Shown here piece by piece: positions 15,011 to 15,616 of a DNA stretch of 15,616 bases. This stretch comes from UBA2798 sp046289975 (GTDB taxonomy: Bacteria > Bacteroidota > Bacteroidia > Flavobacteriales_D > UBA2798): assembly GCA_046289975.1 (NCBI GenBank), contig JBKBUQ010000061.1, forward strand, positions 1-15,616. Reading direction: 5' to 3'. The stretch's first letter is position 1. Each line of letters starts with the position of its first letter. A program made the translations under genes and the position numbers. The notes beneath the pieces are model-generated. The model did not search any database, was not told where the DNA came from, and worked only from the letters and a program-made list of their open reading frames with translations.

Positions 15011-15616
15011 TTATTCCAAATTCAGCATTAAGGAATCTTGTGCAAAAGTCCCACCATCAGTAAGATCTAGGAGTTCTTCCACGCTTAAAAATCGGTTTCT
15101 TTTGATATTATCCAAAACGATAATCGTATGATCAAGGGTTGTATTCCGGATAAACCAAGAACGAAACCCCTTCCACCATCCGGTATGATACACTACTTTA
15201 TAACCTGCAAACGATTTTTTTAATCGCCAACCCAAACCATAATTATCCTTTCCTTTTAACTCTTCTTCCGAGTGTTGCGGTTCGAATGCTTCTTTCCAGG
15301 ATTGTTTTGAAAGTAATTTACCTGCCCGAATTGCTTCACTGAAAAGGTAAAGATCTCCAACTGTAGAATACATTCCTTTATCGCCTGTAACCCCGTTTTG
15401 GTAATGATCATCAATCAGCCGACCTTTCCAATCATATCCATTCAATGCACTGTCAACTACATCACCTTTGCATTTATCGTAAATAAAAGAGTTTTTCATT
15501 CCCAATGGAAAAAAAACAAATTCGGTCATAAAATCTCCAAAAGCTTTTCCTGATACACTTTCGCTATGCTCATTCTCTTCTTCTATATGCAACATGTTGC
15601 CGTTTCCGTTTGATAC
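15011..15616 (-). CDS. Beta-lactamase-family serine hydrolase (C-terminal part)
   Basis: The last 201 codons of a serine hydrolase related to class C beta-lactamases and penicillin-binding proteins (PF00144 type). The frame is open to the edge of the window; the Met at 15595 is internal. Evidence includes VSGKAFGDFM followed by VFFPLGMKNS, KGMYSTVGDLYLFSEAI, NYGLGWRL, and the third active-site motif HTG (codons at 15187-15179) in VYHTGWWKGF. The SxxK nucleophile is outside the window and the YxN motif is at or beyond the edge. The real substrate (peptide, ester or cell-wall fragment) cannot be told. The lipoprotein gene follows after 56 nt. Confidence 0.85.
   Translation of the reverse strand, partial: VSNGNGNMLHIEEENEHSESVSGKAFGDFMTEFVFFPLGMKNSFIYDKCKGDVVDSALNGYDWKGRLIDDHYQNGVTGDKGMYSTVGDLYLFSEAIRAGKLLSKQSWKEAFEPQHSEEELKGKDNYGLGWRLKKSFAGYKVVYHTGWWKGFRSWFIRNTTLDHTIIVLDNIKRNRFLSVEELLDLTDGGTFAQDSLMLNLE

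Overview
The window looks like a chromosomal segment of a Bacteroidota bacterium, most likely Flavobacteriales or a close relative. Four things point there: a complete batB-batC-batD-batE series behind the end of batA; a very large secreted protein ending in a type IX secretion (T9SS type A) sorting domain; near-absence of Shine-Dalgarno sites together with TAnnTTTG promoter elements; and AT-rich coding sequence. No rRNA, tRNA, CRISPR array, insertion sequence or phage gene was seen.

Region 1 (1-6091, + strand) is one tightly packed run: batA (3' part), batB, batC, batD, batE, a Rossmann/DUF2520 gene and an EVE-domain gene. Every junction overlaps, by 8, 31, 1, 4, 4 and 4 nt, so the seven genes are very likely one translationally coupled operon. 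The Bat proteins form an envelope set: two von Willebrand A (MIDAS) membrane proteins, two TPR proteins and the large BatD. The last two genes look cytoplasmic and their link to Bat is known only from position.

Region 2 (6092-6882) holds yebC with its own candidate promoter. The true start is the ATG at 6175.

Region 3 (6883-12153) is a 228-nt leader with inverted repeats and a T9 tract, followed by a 1680-residue T9SS cargo protein. Its middle is a tandem array of roughly 171-residue beta-rich modules and its end carries a fibronectin-like domain plus the sorting domain. This is the least ordinary part of the window.

Region 4 (12156-14153) is a divergent pair: a LysR-type regulator on the - strand and an SbtA-family sodium-dependent bicarbonate permease on the + strand. 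The 111-nt spacer between them carries inverted repeats around a candidate regulator promoter. The regulator gene ends 2 nt from the stop codon of the giant gene.

Region 5 (14196-15616, - strand) has a lipoprotein of unknown function and, upstream of it, the C-terminal part of a beta-lactamase-family serine hydrolase that runs off the window.

No clearly new multi-gene system could be established. The best leads are the modular giant protein, the extra N-terminal helix of BatB, the coupling of DUF2520 and EVE genes to Bat, and the architecture of the LysR/SbtA control region.
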